Shown in pieces: positions 18,035 to 26,943 of a stretch of 64,000 nt of DNA (the stretch's first letter is position 1; each line of letters begins with the position of its first letter). This DNA comes from Tenacibaculum dicentrarchi. Its GTDB lineage: Bacteria > Bacteroidota > Bacteroidia > Flavobacteriales > Flavobacteriaceae. Where the stretch lies: NCBI RefSeq assembly GCF_964036635.1, contig NZ_OZ038524.1, forward strand, positions 1,536,001 through 1,600,000, given 5' to 3'. The position numbers were made by a program, and so were the translations under genes. The notes under the pieces are model-generated. The model was given only the letters and a program-made list of their open reading frames with translations. It was not told the DNA's origin and did not search any database.

Positions 18035-19333
18035 ATGAACTATTATAGTCTTAATAAAAAATCGCCTAATGTTAGTTTTCAAGAAGCCGTTGTTAATGGA
18101 CTAGCTCCTGACAGAGGTTTATATTTTCCTGAAAATATTACGCCACTTTCAAAAGATTTTATTGAAAATATCGAAAATTATTCAAATCATGAAATTGCTT
18201 TTGAAGTGATTAAACAATTTGTTGGCGATGAAATTCCTTCGGATGTTTTACAGCAAATTATCAAAGAAACACTTTGCTTTGATTTCCCTGTTGTTTCTGT
18301 GGATGAAAATGTAGCAACTTTAGAACTTTTTCATGGTCCTACCATGGCTTTTAAAGATGTTGGTGCTCGTTTTATGGCACGTTGTTTAGGTTATTTCAAT
18401 AGAAATAACAATGAGGAATTAACCGTTTTAGTTGCCACTTCTGGAGATACTGGCGGTGCGGTTGCCGATGGATTTTTAGGGGTAAAAGGCGTGGATGTTG
18501 TTATTTTATATCCTAGCGGAAAAGTGAGCGATGTACAAGAAAAACAATTGACCACTTTAGGGAAAAACATCACTGCTTTAGAGGTTAATGGCGTTTTTGA
18601 TGATTGTCAAGAAATGGTAAAAACGGCTTTTTTAGATACTGAAATTAGCCGAACTTTAACTTCTGCAAATTCGATAAATGTAGCACGTTGGTTACCACAA
18701 ATGTTTTACTTTTTCTTAGCTTATAAACAAGTTAAAAAAACTCAAAAAGATACTTTAGAAAACCTTGTTTTTTCTGTTCCTAGCGGTAATTTTGGAAATA
18801 TCTGTGCAGGAATGATGGCACAAAAATTAGGCTTACCAATTAAACATTTTGTTGCTTCAACCAATATAAATGATACCGTTCCTAATTATTTAAAAGATGG
18901 AATTTACACACCAAAGCCATCAAAAACCACGATTTCAAATGCCATGGATGTTGGAAATCCTAGTAATTTTATCCGTATTCAAGAAATTTTTCAAAATGAT
19001 ATAGAAGCTTTAAAAAACACTTTTTCTTCGTATTCTTTTTCTGATGAACAAACTCGTGAGGCAATGAAATTAATCCATAAAAATAGCGGTTATATTGCCG
19101 ACCCACACGGAGCTGTTGGATATTTAGGAGCAAAAGAATATCAAAAAAATAATTCAGAAGCATTTTGTGTATTTTTAGAAACGGCACATCCTGTTAAATT
19201 TTTAGATGTTGTTGAAAATACTTTAAGTGTAAAAATCGCGATTCCTGAACAAATTAAATCGGTTATGAATAAAGAGAAAAAAGCGATTAAAACAACTAAT
19301 TATAACGATTTGAAAAACTTTTTAAATTCCTAA
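18035..19333 (+). CDS. thrC: Threonine synthase
   Basis: PLP enzyme that converts O-phosphohomoserine to threonine. The product has 432 residues. The PLP lysine is in HGPTMAFKDVGARFMAR (about residues 94-110), and the phosphate-binding loop is VPSGNFGNICAG. The start reads MNYYSLNKKSPNVSFQEAV, normal for the family. It is the last gene of thrABC. Downstream come an imperfect palindrome and a copy of the gene-tail repeat. Confidence 0.96.
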   Translation: MNYYSLNKKSPNVSFQEAVVNGLAPDRGLYFPENITPLSKDFIENIENYSNHEIAFEVIKQFVGDEIPSDVLQQIIKETLCFDFPVVSVDENVATLELFHGPTMAFKDVGARFMARCLGYFNRNNNEELTVLVATSGDTGGAVADGFLGVKGVDVVILYPSGKVSDVQEKQLTTLGKNITALEVNGVFDDCQEMVKTAFLDTEISRTLTSANSINVARWLPQMFYFFLAYKQVKKTQKDTLENLVFSVPSGNFGNICAGMMAQKLGLPIKHFVASTNINDTVPNYLKDGIYTPKPSKTTISNAMDVGNPSNFIRIQEIFQNDIEALKNTFSSYSFSDEQTREAMKLIHKNSGYIADPHGAVGYLGAKEYQKNNSEAFCVFLETAHPVKFLDVVENTLSVKIAIPEQIKSVMNKEKKAIKTTNYNDLKNFLNS

Positions 19334-19454
19334 AAAAGTTCTCGATATAATTTTTTTGAAGTAAAAAATTACTCAAATTGAAAAACTTATTTAAATTTTA
19401 AACAAACTCATAATATTTTAGAGCCTCTTTAAAATATATAAATTAGTTAAACAC

Positions 19455-19486
19455 AGACCTTACAGGTTTTAAAAATCTGTGAGGTC
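19455..19486 (+). repeat. Imperfect palindrome, thrC terminator or short repeat
   Basis: AGACCTTACAGGTTTT followed by AAAAATCTGTGAGGTCT can fold into a long imperfect stem. The left arm (CAGACCTTACAGGTTTT) recurs at 30048-30064, so this is a repeated sequence and not just a one-off terminator. No U-run follows. Confidence 0.55.
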
Positions 19487-19582
19487 TAATTACCTTGTGA
19501 TACTACCTAATATCGTTACGAGCAAGATACTCAGATAGCACAGATGAACTTTTATTCGTTAATTTCAAAAATTAGTACAAAT

Positions 19583-19668
19583 GCCTAGCCCCGATTGAAG
19601 CATCTGTTTGAGCTCCTTTTTTGATTTTTTTCAAAAAAGAGCGAGTGCGAAAAGCGGGAAATTGCTTC
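19583..19668 (+). repeat. Gene-tail repeat, copy A
   Basis: Begins GCCTAGCCCCGATTGAAGC and ends GCGGGAAATTGCTTC. Inside is a T-rich/A-rich hairpin. Lies 3' of thrC in thrC's sense orientation. Possible pairings: CCCCG with CGGG, GAAGCA with TGCTTC, and GCTC-TTTTTT with AAAAAAGAGC. Confidence 0.85.
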
Positions 19669-19864
19669 AAATTATTTTTATTAATTTTTATGAAATTCAA
19701 AAAACCTAGCCCTTTATGTTGCATATAATACTAAAAAATGTCGCTTAAAAAGACTATTACCTTAGTTTAAATAATCGTAAAAAACTGATTTACAGACATC
19801 AAAGTGAAACTTGTACAATCGATGGAATTTACCTAATTTGCAATACGCAAAAAACAACAACTTT

Positions 19865-21637
19865 ATGTCGATTGAAATAACCCGTCTTTTTGACTTTCCA
19901 TATCACCTGCAAGAAACGTATAATCTAGAAAAAGCTTTTACCACTAAATATAATGGTAAATGGGAATCTATATCTACTCAAGAATATATTGATAAAGCCA
20001 ACACTATTAGTAGAGGTTTACTCCGTTTAGGCATACAGCCTAATGATAAAATTGCCGTAATTTCAACCACTAATCGTACGGAATGGAACATTTGTGATAT
20101 CGGTATTTTACAAACTGGTGCGCAAAACGTACCTATTTATCCGACTATTTCAAAAGAAGATTATGAGTATGTTTTAAATCATTCTGAAGCTATTTATTGT
20201 ATTGTTTCTGATCAATCTATTTTAGATAAACTAAATCAAATTAAAGGAAATACAAAGCTGAAAGGTGTTTTTACTTTTGATGATATTACCAATGAAAAAA
20301 ATTGGAAAGATATTTTAAAACTCGGGGAAGACAAAAGTAATCAATCGGAAGTTGAAGCTAGAAAAAGTGCCGTTAAATCAGACGATTTAGCAACCTTAAT
20401 TTACACATCAGGAACTACTGGAAGACCTAAAGGCGTTATGCTTTCACACGGAAATATTGTTTCTGATGTATTAGCTAGTGAAAAAAGAGTGCCATTATTA
20501 TATGGTGAAGAACGTGGGTTGAGTTTTTTACCAGTTTGCCATGTTTTTGAACGCATGATTTTATATTTATATCAATACTGTGGTGTTTCAATCTATTTTG
20601 CCGAATCTATTGATAAACTAAGCGATAATGCAAAAGAAATTAAACCGCATGTAATGACAGCTGTTCCTCGTTTGTATGAAAAAATTTACGATAAAATTTA
20701 TGCCAAAGGAGCAGATTTAACAGGAATAAAAAAACGATTGTTTTTCTGGGCAATTGAATTAGGGCTTCAATATGAGCCGTATGGTGCTAATGGATGGTGG
20801 TATGAAAAAAAATTAAGCATTGCTCGTAAATTAATTTTTTCGAAATGGCAAGAAGCTTTAGGGGGTGAACTTAAATTAATGGTTTCTGGCTCAGCTGCTT
20901 TACAATCACGATTAACAAGAGTTTTTACTGCCGCAGGAATGCCTGTAATGGAAGGTTATGGACTTACCGAAACCTCACCTGTTCTTAGTGTTAACGATGT
21001 TAGAAATGGTGGTTTTAAAGTAGGAACTGTTGGTAAAATGTTAGACGGCATTGAATTAAAATTCGCAAGCACTGGCGAAATTTTAGTAAAAGGTCCTAAT
21101 GTAATGTTAGGCTACTATAAAGACCCTGAAAAAACAGCGGAAGTTATAAAAGATGGCTATTTTTATACTGGTGATAAAGGGGAGTTGGATGCCGATGGAT
21201 TTTTGAAAATTACAGGACGTACCAAAGAAATGTTTAAAACTTCTGGTGGTAAATATATTGTGCCGCCATTATTAGAAGGCGAATTAAAACAATCACGTTT
21301 TATAGAGCAAGTAATGGTAATTGGCGAGGGAGAAAAAATGGCAGCTGCTTTTATTCAACCTAATTTTGATTTTGTTAAAGAATGGGCTTCAAGACATGGG
21401 ATTAAATTAGAAACAAATCAAGAATTGGTTAAAAACCAAAAAGTAATTGATCGTATTGAAGAAGAGGTTATTATTTGTAATGCTAATTTCGGGAAATGGG
21501 AAACTATTAAAAAGTTTGAACTAACTCCTGAAGAATGGTCGATTGAAGGTGGGCACCTTACTCCTACCATGAAAATGAAACGTAAAATTATTAAAGAAAT
21601 GTATAAAGATTTATACGATAAAATTTATAGAAGTTAA
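19865..21637 (+). CDS. Long-chain acyl-CoA ligase (AMP-forming)
   Basis: Activates fatty acids to acyl-CoA through an acyl-adenylate. The AMP-binding signature YTSGTTGRPKGVMLSH lies at about residues 179-194, the GYGLTET motif near 370, and the GDKGELD / GRTKEMFKTSGGKYI hinge near 440-470. The length of 591 residues matches the FadD15-like group. A TTG 54 bases upstream would add 18 unrelated residues; the ATG before SIEITRLFDFPY was chosen because it matches the family start. A strong terminator hairpin follows the stop. Confidence 0.93.
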   Translation: MSIEITRLFDFPYHLQETYNLEKAFTTKYNGKWESISTQEYIDKANTISRGLLRLGIQPNDKIAVISTTNRTEWNICDIGILQTGAQNVPIYPTISKEDYEYVLNHSEAIYCIVSDQSILDKLNQIKGNTKLKGVFTFDDITNEKNWKDILKLGEDKSNQSEVEARKSAVKSDDLATLIYTSGTTGRPKGVMLSHGNIVSDVLASEKRVPLLYGEERGLSFLPVCHVFERMILYLYQYCGVSIYFAESIDKLSDNAKEIKPHVMTAVPRLYEKIYDKIYAKGADLTGIKKRLFFWAIELGLQYEPYGANGWWYEKKLSIARKLIFSKWQEALGGELKLMVSGSAALQSRLTRVFTAAGMPVMEGYGLTETSPVLSVNDVRNGGFKVGTVGKMLDGIELKFASTGEILVKGPNVMLGYYKDPEKTAEVIKDGYFYTGDKGELDADGFLKITGRTKEMFKTSGGKYIVPPLLEGELKQSRFIEQVMVIGEGEKMAAAFIQPNFDFVKEWASRHGIKLETNQELVKNQKVIDRIEEEVIICNANFGKWETIKKFELTPEEWSIEGGHLTPTMKMKRKIIKEMYKDLYDKIYRS

Positions 21638-21675
21638 CTTCATTTTTCTGAAGATTATACTGCTAAAAATATTTA

Positions 21676-21704
21676 AAAGTGTTGTGAAAACAACACTTTT
21701 TTCT
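21676..21704 (+). terminator. Intrinsic terminator of acyl-CoA ligase gene
   Basis: AAAGTGTTGT, loop GAAA, ACAACACTTT followed by a T-run. It ends the ligase transcript. Because it covers a possible GTG start at 21684, it also argues for the later ATG as the start of the next gene. Confidence 0.85.
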
Positions 21705-21740
21705 TTTAAACTACTTTTATTATTCTTATTTATTTTAAAA

Positions 21741-23396
21741 ATGCCTAAACTTATTGCTTTCACTTCGGATATTAGTCAAATTACAGTTCCTGAAAAATTT
21801 GATTATCCGCATAATTACACGCCACATCCTTTGGCTAAAATTGCTTCGGAAGAATTACAAGAATATTTAAAAACTCAAACAGATTTTACGCATAACTTCG
21901 GATTGAAAAACATAGCCCTCCACAAAAACAAGCAAAATACTACTGCTTTAGGAAAAATGTTTGGGGTTTTAGTGGTTAAAAATAAGCAAGGTAAACTCGG
22001 GTATTTAACGGCTTTTTCAGGAAAAATAGCACAAAGTACACAGCACAAGCATTTTGTTCCGCCTGTTTATGATGTTTTAAAAGAAGATGGTGTTTTCTTG
22101 AAAACTGAAAAAATAAACAATCAGATTAATCAGAAAATTATCAATTTAGAAAATAGTAGCGCCTATTTAAAAACAAAAAAAGACTATTTTATTTTACTAA
22201 AATCAACTGAAAAATTACTTCAAGAAGAGCAAAAAATACTTAAACAAAGAAGACTTTTAAGAAAGATAGAAGGAAAACAAAACAATCAACTCAATATTAA
22301 TGAAGAATTTTATCTTCGAGAATATGATGTTTATTTACAGGATAAAATTCGTCCTTTTAAAAAAAAATACAGCAATTTTCAAGAACAGATTGAACAATTA
22401 AAACAACAACGAAAAGAACTTTCATCATCAGGACAGCAAGAAATATTTAAGCAATATCAGTTTTTAAATGCGAATAATAAAACACAAAATTTAATTACTA
22501 TTTTTGAAAACTCACCACAAAATATTCCCGCAGGAGCAGGCGATTGTTGCGCACCAAAATTATTACAATATGCATTTTTAAACCACTTTACGCCTATTTG
22601 TATGGCGGAGTTTTGGTGGGGAAATCCGTTAGCGACATCCGTTCGAAAACATAAAAATTATTATACGGCATGTACCGGAAAGTGCAAACCGATTTTAAAA
22701 CATATGTTACAAGGTATATCGGTTTATAATAATCCTTTGGAAGAAAAAATTTCAGAAGAAAAAGAATTAGAAATTATTTTTGAAGATGCCTATTTATTAG
22801 TTGTTAATAAGCCTTCAGGATTGTTATCTGTTCCAGGGAAAAAAAATCAAGATTCGGTAGCACATCGCATTGAAAAAAAACACCTAAATGCGCTAGTCGT
22901 ACATCGGTTAGACATGGCAACTTCTGGAATTTTATTAATTGCAAAGAACCTTGAAATTTACAAAAACTTACAAGATCAGTTTATCAACAAAACAATTAAA
23001 AAGCGTTACGTAGCGGTTTTAGATGGTATTTTAAAAGCTGTTTCTTCTAAAAAAAACCAGAAAATAAACAATGAGATAACCCTGCCTTTAAGAGTTAATT
23101 TAGAGGACAGACCTAAACAATTAGTTTGCCATGTACACGGCAAAAATACGCTTACAAAATGGGAAATCATCGAAATTAAAAATAACAAAACAAGGGTTTA
23201 TTTTTATCCAATTACTGGGCGAACGCATCAATTACGTGTTCATGCAGCGCATCATTTAGGCTTAAATTCACCAATTATTGGCGATGTTTTATATGGTGTT
23301 ACCGCTAATAGATTACATTTACATGCTGAAAAAATTAGTTTTAAGCATCCTATTACAAAACAAGAACTATATTTTTCATCTGCTGTTCCATTTTAA
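21741..23396 (+). CDS. RluA-family pseudouridine synthase, long form
   Basis: Converts specific uridines in RNA to pseudouridine. The catalytic segment HRLDMATSGILLIAK (Asp at about residue 391) and the final GRTHQLRVHAAHHLGL motif are intact. The N-terminal 350 residues hold a coiled-coil-rich stretch (about 130-240) and a Cys-rich GAGDCCAPKLL / ACTGKCKPI module, as in the long RluA subgroup of Bacteroidota and gammaproteobacteria. A GTG at 21684 would extend it, but lies inside a terminator hairpin; the ATG starting MPKLIAFTS was chosen. The exact RNA target is unknown. Confidence 0.9.
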   Translation: MPKLIAFTSDISQITVPEKFDYPHNYTPHPLAKIASEELQEYLKTQTDFTHNFGLKNIALHKNKQNTTALGKMFGVLVVKNKQGKLGYLTAFSGKIAQSTQHKHFVPPVYDVLKEDGVFLKTEKINNQINQKIINLENSSAYLKTKKDYFILLKSTEKLLQEEQKILKQRRLLRKIEGKQNNQLNINEEFYLREYDVYLQDKIRPFKKKYSNFQEQIEQLKQQRKELSSSGQQEIFKQYQFLNANNKTQNLITIFENSPQNIPAGAGDCCAPKLLQYAFLNHFTPICMAEFWWGNPLATSVRKHKNYYTACTGKCKPILKHMLQGISVYNNPLEEKISEEKELEIIFEDAYLLVVNKPSGLLSVPGKKNQDSVAHRIEKKHLNALVVHRLDMATSGILLIAKNLEIYKNLQDQFINKTIKKRYVAVLDGILKAVSSKKNQKINNEITLPLRVNLEDRPKQLVCHVHGKNTLTKWEIIEIKNNKTRVYFYPITGRTHQLRVHAAHHLGLNSPIIGDVLYGVTANRLHLHAEKISFKHPITKQELYFSSAVPF

Positions 23397-23398
23397 AT

Positions 23399-24694
23399 TT
23401 AAGCGACATATTTTGTTTTTTTCATGGTGTTTAACACCAATAATGAGGCTAAAAAGAAAACAGCTAAACACAAGACAGACCATTGCATAGAATCTGTAAT
23501 AGCATATAATGTTCCGTAAACTGATGTTCCTAAAACAATAGCTATTTTTTCGGTAACGTCATAAAAACTAAAATAAGTAGCGTGATCTTGTGTATCTGGT
23601 AATAACTTTGAGTATGTAGATCGTGTTAATGTTTGTATTGCACCTTGAACCAAACCTAATAAGCCTCCTAGTCCATAAAAATATATACCAACGTTTTCTT
23701 GTGTTTTATCTAATGAAAAGGCAAATAAACAGACAAGCATCCAAATAATGATAGTTATTTTTAAAGCGGTGATATTACCAAATTTGCCTGATACCCTTGA
23801 AAAAATATAAGCACCAAAAATAGCAATTATTTGCACTAATAATATCGTTAAAATCATATTAAAAGTGGGTAAGTTTAATTCTGATGAACCAAAAATAGCC
23901 GCCATTAAAATAATGGTTTGCACCCCAATGCTTAAAAAGAAAAAAGAGATTAAAAAACGCTTTAATGTCGGGTAGTTTAACAGTTCTTTATATACAATTT
24001 TTAATTCTCTGTAGCCTTTCCAGATGTAATCGTTATCGGGTTGTTTATTGTAAATATCGTCTGGTAGTTTTTTAAAGGTAATTTGTGCAAAACCAATCCA
24101 CCAAAGCCCCACCATTACAAAAGAAATCCGAGAAGCCATACCTGTTGTAATGCCAAATAAATCAGGATTTTGAATCATTATTAAATTGATAATCAATAAT
24201 ATTACCGAACCTACATATCCGTACATAAAACCTTTTGCACTCGCTTTATCTTGTTGTTCAGGCAAAGCTACTTCAGGTAAATAGGCATTATAAAATACCC
24301 AACTAGCCCAAAAACCAATACTTGCTAAAATGGTGAATAAAATACCAATCCAAACAGTAGAAACACCTTTAAAAAAATACAAGGCAATTACTGATAAACC
24401 ACCCATCCAACAGAAAAACTTCATGAATTTTTTCTTACTTCCGGTATAATCGGCAATTCCTGATAAAATAGGTGAAATAAATGCCACCACTAAAAAAGAA
24501 AACGACAAGGCATAGCTATATAAACTATCGGGATGTTCCCAATCCATTCCTAAAAAACAAACGGTTTTTCCTTTGGTTACCGCACTGTAATATAACGGAA
24601 AAACTGCCGTGCTTATTACTAATGAATATACCGAGTTTGCCCAATCGTAAAACGCCCAGGCGTTAATTAACTTCTTATCTCCTCTTTTATACAT
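23399..24694 (-). CDS. UMF1/Atg22-family MFS transporter
   Basis: Membrane transporter of 431 residues with about twelve hydrophobic segments. The start (AWAFYDWANSVYSLVISTAVFPLYY split over residues 11-35) is diagnostic of the UMF1 family, related to yeast vacuolar Atg22 amino-acid exporters. The bacterial substrate is unknown. It converges with the pseudouridine synthase gene, with only 2 bases between the stops, and follows the M48 gene on the minus strand after a terminator. Confidence 0.9.
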   Translation of the reverse strand: MYKRGDKKLINAWAFYDWANSVYSLVISTAVFPLYYSAVTKGKTVCFLGMDWEHPDSLYSYALSFSFLVVAFISPILSGIADYTGSKKKFMKFFCWMGGLSVIALYFFKGVSTVWIGILFTILASIGFWASWVFYNAYLPEVALPEQQDKASAKGFMYGYVGSVILLIINLIMIQNPDLFGITTGMASRISFVMVGLWWIGFAQITFKKLPDDIYNKQPDNDYIWKGYRELKIVYKELLNYPTLKRFLISFFFLSIGVQTIILMAAIFGSSELNLPTFNMILTILLVQIIAIFGAYIFSRVSGKFGNITALKITIIIWMLVCLFAFSLDKTQENVGIYFYGLGGLLGLVQGAIQTLTRSTYSKLLPDTQDHATYFSFYDVTEKIAIVLGTSVYGTLYAITDSMQWSVLCLAVFFLASLLVLNTMKKTKYVA

Positions 24695-24704
24695 ATCTTC
24701 TTAA

Positions 24705-24737
24705 AATAAAAAAAACCGCTCATAAAAATGAACGGTT
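24705..24737 (-). terminator. Terminator of M48 peptidase gene
   Basis: On the minus strand AACCGTTCA pairs across TTTTTA with TGAGCGGTT and is followed by a long U-run. It lies 24 bases after the M48 stop and just before the UMF1 start, so those two genes are probably separate transcripts. Confidence 0.85.
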
Positions 24738-24760
24738 GGCAATATAAATAATTTATGCTG

Positions 24761-25570
24761 CTATTTTCTTACTGGAACATTATATTTTGCTGCTAATTTT
24801 TTTGCTTCTGGTAAAAAAGCTCTAAGTGTTCGAATACGTGTTTGGTTTGAAGGGTGTGTACTCATAAATTCAGCAGGTGCTTTTCCTTTTGATATTTGAC
24901 TCATTCGTACCCAAACCTCAGCTGCTTCGCTACCATTATAGCCTGCCATTAACATAAAAACCAATCCTAATTTATCGGCTTCTGTTTCATGACCTCTACT
25001 AAATGGCAACATTACAAGAGTTTGACTTCCTAAACCATACGCCATATTAAAAAGTTGTGCATTTTTACTATTTGCTGTTCCTAAAGCTACTGCTGCACCA
25101 CCTAATTGTTGTATTTTACCCGTTGACATACGCTCTTGCCCATGTTTAGCAAAAGCATGGGCTACCTCATGTCCCATAACAGCAGCAACACCATCTTCGT
25201 TAGCACAAACTGGTAAAATACCCGTATAAAAAACTACTTTACCTCCTGGCATACACCAAGCATTTAATGTTTTATCTTCTACTAAATTAAACTCCCATCG
25301 ATATGAATTTGCTTCGGATGTCATTCCGTTGGCTCTCATAAAACGATCTACTGCTGCTGAAATCTTTTTACCAACTCTTTTTATTTGGTTTGATTTTGTA
25401 ACATTTGTAGATAATTTATTTTCTTGTAAAAAACCTTTATATTGTGCAAAACTTGCAGGTAATACTTGCGCATCACTTACGAAATTAAGTCGTTTTCTTC
25501 CTGTAATTGGCACCGTACTACATTGTACTAAAAATAGGGCAACAATTCCTAAAGCTATAATTTTTTTCAT
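24761..25570 (-). CDS. M48-family metallopeptidase lipoprotein
   Basis: Zinc metalloprotease of the envelope, related to Oma1/LoiP/BepA quality-control proteases. The zinc motif is HEVAH (His134, Glu135, His138), with the third ligand in the downstream RGHETEADKLG. The N-terminus is a lipoprotein signal with Cys17 (LFLVQC), so the protein is probably anchored facing the periplasm. Length 269 is typical of the single-domain group without TPR repeats. Substrate unknown. Confidence 0.92.
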   Translation of the reverse strand: MKKIIALGIVALFLVQCSTVPITGRKRLNFVSDAQVLPASFAQYKGFLQENKLSTNVTKSNQIKRVGKKISAAVDRFMRANGMTSEANSYRWEFNLVEDKTLNAWCMPGGKVVFYTGILPVCANEDGVAAVMGHEVAHAFAKHGQERMSTGKIQQLGGAAVALGTANSKNAQLFNMAYGLGSQTLVMLPFSRGHETEADKLGLVFMLMAGYNGSEAAEVWVRMSQISKGKAPAEFMSTHPSNQTRIRTLRAFLPEAKKLAAKYNVPVRK

Positions 25571-25692
25571 TTTTTTTGTTTTTAGTTGTTTTGGTCATTA
25601 TATATGACACAGTATAAATAATAATGTCACAAAAGTAGGAAACAATTTGTTTGTTTATCTTTACAAATTATATTATTATATTAAAAAATGTC

Positions 25693-26559
25693 ATGAATTT
25701 AATAAATACAAATTTACTCCCCCCTAGCTTAACAATTCCTAAACCTATTATTTTTTCAGCTAAATTTACACAGTTTTTTTCAACACATTTAACAGCTAAA
25801 TTTGCGGCACTTCTTTTTAGTACTCCTGTAAAATTTCCAATTCCAAAACGAGAAAAAGTAATGTTGGCTAGCTCCCAAAAGAAAACAATTTTTGTAGAAA
25901 GTATTGGTAAAAATATTGAAGTTTTATCCTACGGATATTCTCATAAAAAAGTATTATTGGTACACGGTTGGGCTGGTAGAAGTACGCAATTATTTATGAT
26001 GGCTGATAAATTATTAGAACAAGGTTATATGGTTATATCTTTTGATGGTCCGGCGCATGGAAATTCCTCAGGAAAAACCACAGCAATGCCCGAATTTATA
26101 GCTACCATTACTCAAATTGAAAAGCAATTTGGTCCTTTTGAAGCCGCTGTCGGGCATTCTTTTGGCGGTATGTGCTTGTATAATAGTGTTGCTGATGGTT
26201 TTAATATTAATAAATTAGTAAGCATTGGTGCACCTGATTATATTTCGGAGGTATTGCTTAATTTTTCAAAAAACTTAAACGTAAAACCCCGTGTTGCCAT
26301 TAAAATGAAACAGTTTTTTGATGAAAAATGGCAAGTAGATATTGAACAGCATTCCGCTAGCATAGTGGCTAAAAAAATTACCATTCCAACATTGGTTGTG
26401 CATGATACTGCCGATGGTGATGTCTCGGTTAATTGTGCTGTAAATATTCGTAAAAACTTACAAAAAGGAACACTTTTAATGACCCAAGGATTAGGACATA
26501 CCAAAATACTACGCAATAAAAAAGTAACTGCTGATATTGTTAAATTTATATGTGATTAA
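25693..26559 (+). CDS. Alpha/beta hydrolase
   Basis: Serine hydrolase fold. The oxyanion-side motif LLVHGWAGRSTQ, the nucleophile elbow GHSFGG, the acid in VVHDTADGDV and the His in LGHTKIL form the expected order of a catalytic triad. The ATG before NLINTNLLPP gives 288 residues; a TTG 42 bases upstream is possible but unlikely. No signal peptide, so cytoplasmic. Substrate unknown. Followed by a gene-tail repeat copy. Confidence 0.85.
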   Translation: MNLINTNLLPPSLTIPKPIIFSAKFTQFFSTHLTAKFAALLFSTPVKFPIPKREKVMLASSQKKTIFVESIGKNIEVLSYGYSHKKVLLVHGWAGRSTQLFMMADKLLEQGYMVISFDGPAHGNSSGKTTAMPEFIATITQIEKQFGPFEAAVGHSFGGMCLYNSVADGFNINKLVSIGAPDYISEVLLNFSKNLNVKPRVAIKMKQFFDEKWQVDIEQHSASIVAKKITIPTLVVHDTADGDVSVNCAVNIRKNLQKGTLLMTQGLGHTKILRNKKVTADIVKFICD

Positions 26560-26943
26560 TGGTAAAAAAACAGCGTAAATATGGATGCGATACAGAAATA
26601 AAATCAGCAGGATGTTTAGCTATTTTGAAAAATACTTTCTTTAAAATAATAGTAATACATAATCAATAATTATACAAAACCCTAGCCCCGATTGTAGCAA
26701 TTGTTTGAGCTCCTTTTTTGATTTTTTTCAAAAAAGAGCGAGTGCGGAAAGCGGGAAATTGCTTCAAATAAGTAAACAATTAAAAACAGCAAAACAATTA
26801 ATTTTTAAAATTTTCTAAAAAAAATGTTAAAATAACGAGTATAATATTTTAACAGTACACTTATTAATAATATAACCAAAAACTAAAATTACATTACTAA
26901 TTGTAATTTTCAACTAAAATAATTATTAATTAAACACCTTTTT
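26560..26943. other. Intergenic region before second TonB receptor
   Basis: 384 bases. Contains a fragment of the palindromic repeat family (about 26583-26614, GGATGCGA followed by AAATAAAATC), gene-tail repeat copy B (26681-26765), and an AT-rich stretch that must hold the receptor promoter. I found no good TAnnTTTG match there. Confidence 0.65.
26681..26765 (+). repeat. Gene-tail repeat, copy B
   Basis: CCTAGCCCCGATTGTAGCAA to GCGGGAAATTGCTTC, with the internal T-tract/A-tract hairpin. Lies 3' of the alpha/beta hydrolase in its sense orientation. GCAATT can pair with AATTGC. Confidence 0.85.

Larger units (their letters stand above)
19334..19864. other. Intergenic region after thrC
   Basis: 531 bases without a convincing gene. 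It holds the thrC palindrome (19455-19486), one full copy of the gene-tail repeat (19583-19668) and, at 19703-19715, a stray match to the 5' end of that repeat (AACCTAGCCC). The rest is AT-rich with no clear promoter match. Confidence 0.7.

Noticed and set aside
19811..19864. Earlier TTG start of the acyl-CoA ligase
   Set aside because: The 18 extra residues are unlike the family, and an ATG lies directly before the conserved start.
21684..21740. Upstream GTG start extending the pseudouridine synthase with a hydrophobic leader
   Set aside because: The GTG lies inside the strong terminator hairpin of the preceding gene, and the ATG at 21741 matches a normal family start.
23278..23490. Plus-strand frame across the 3' ends of the pseudouridine synthase and UMF1 genes
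   Set aside because: It overlaps two convergent, well-supported genes and encodes no recognisable protein.
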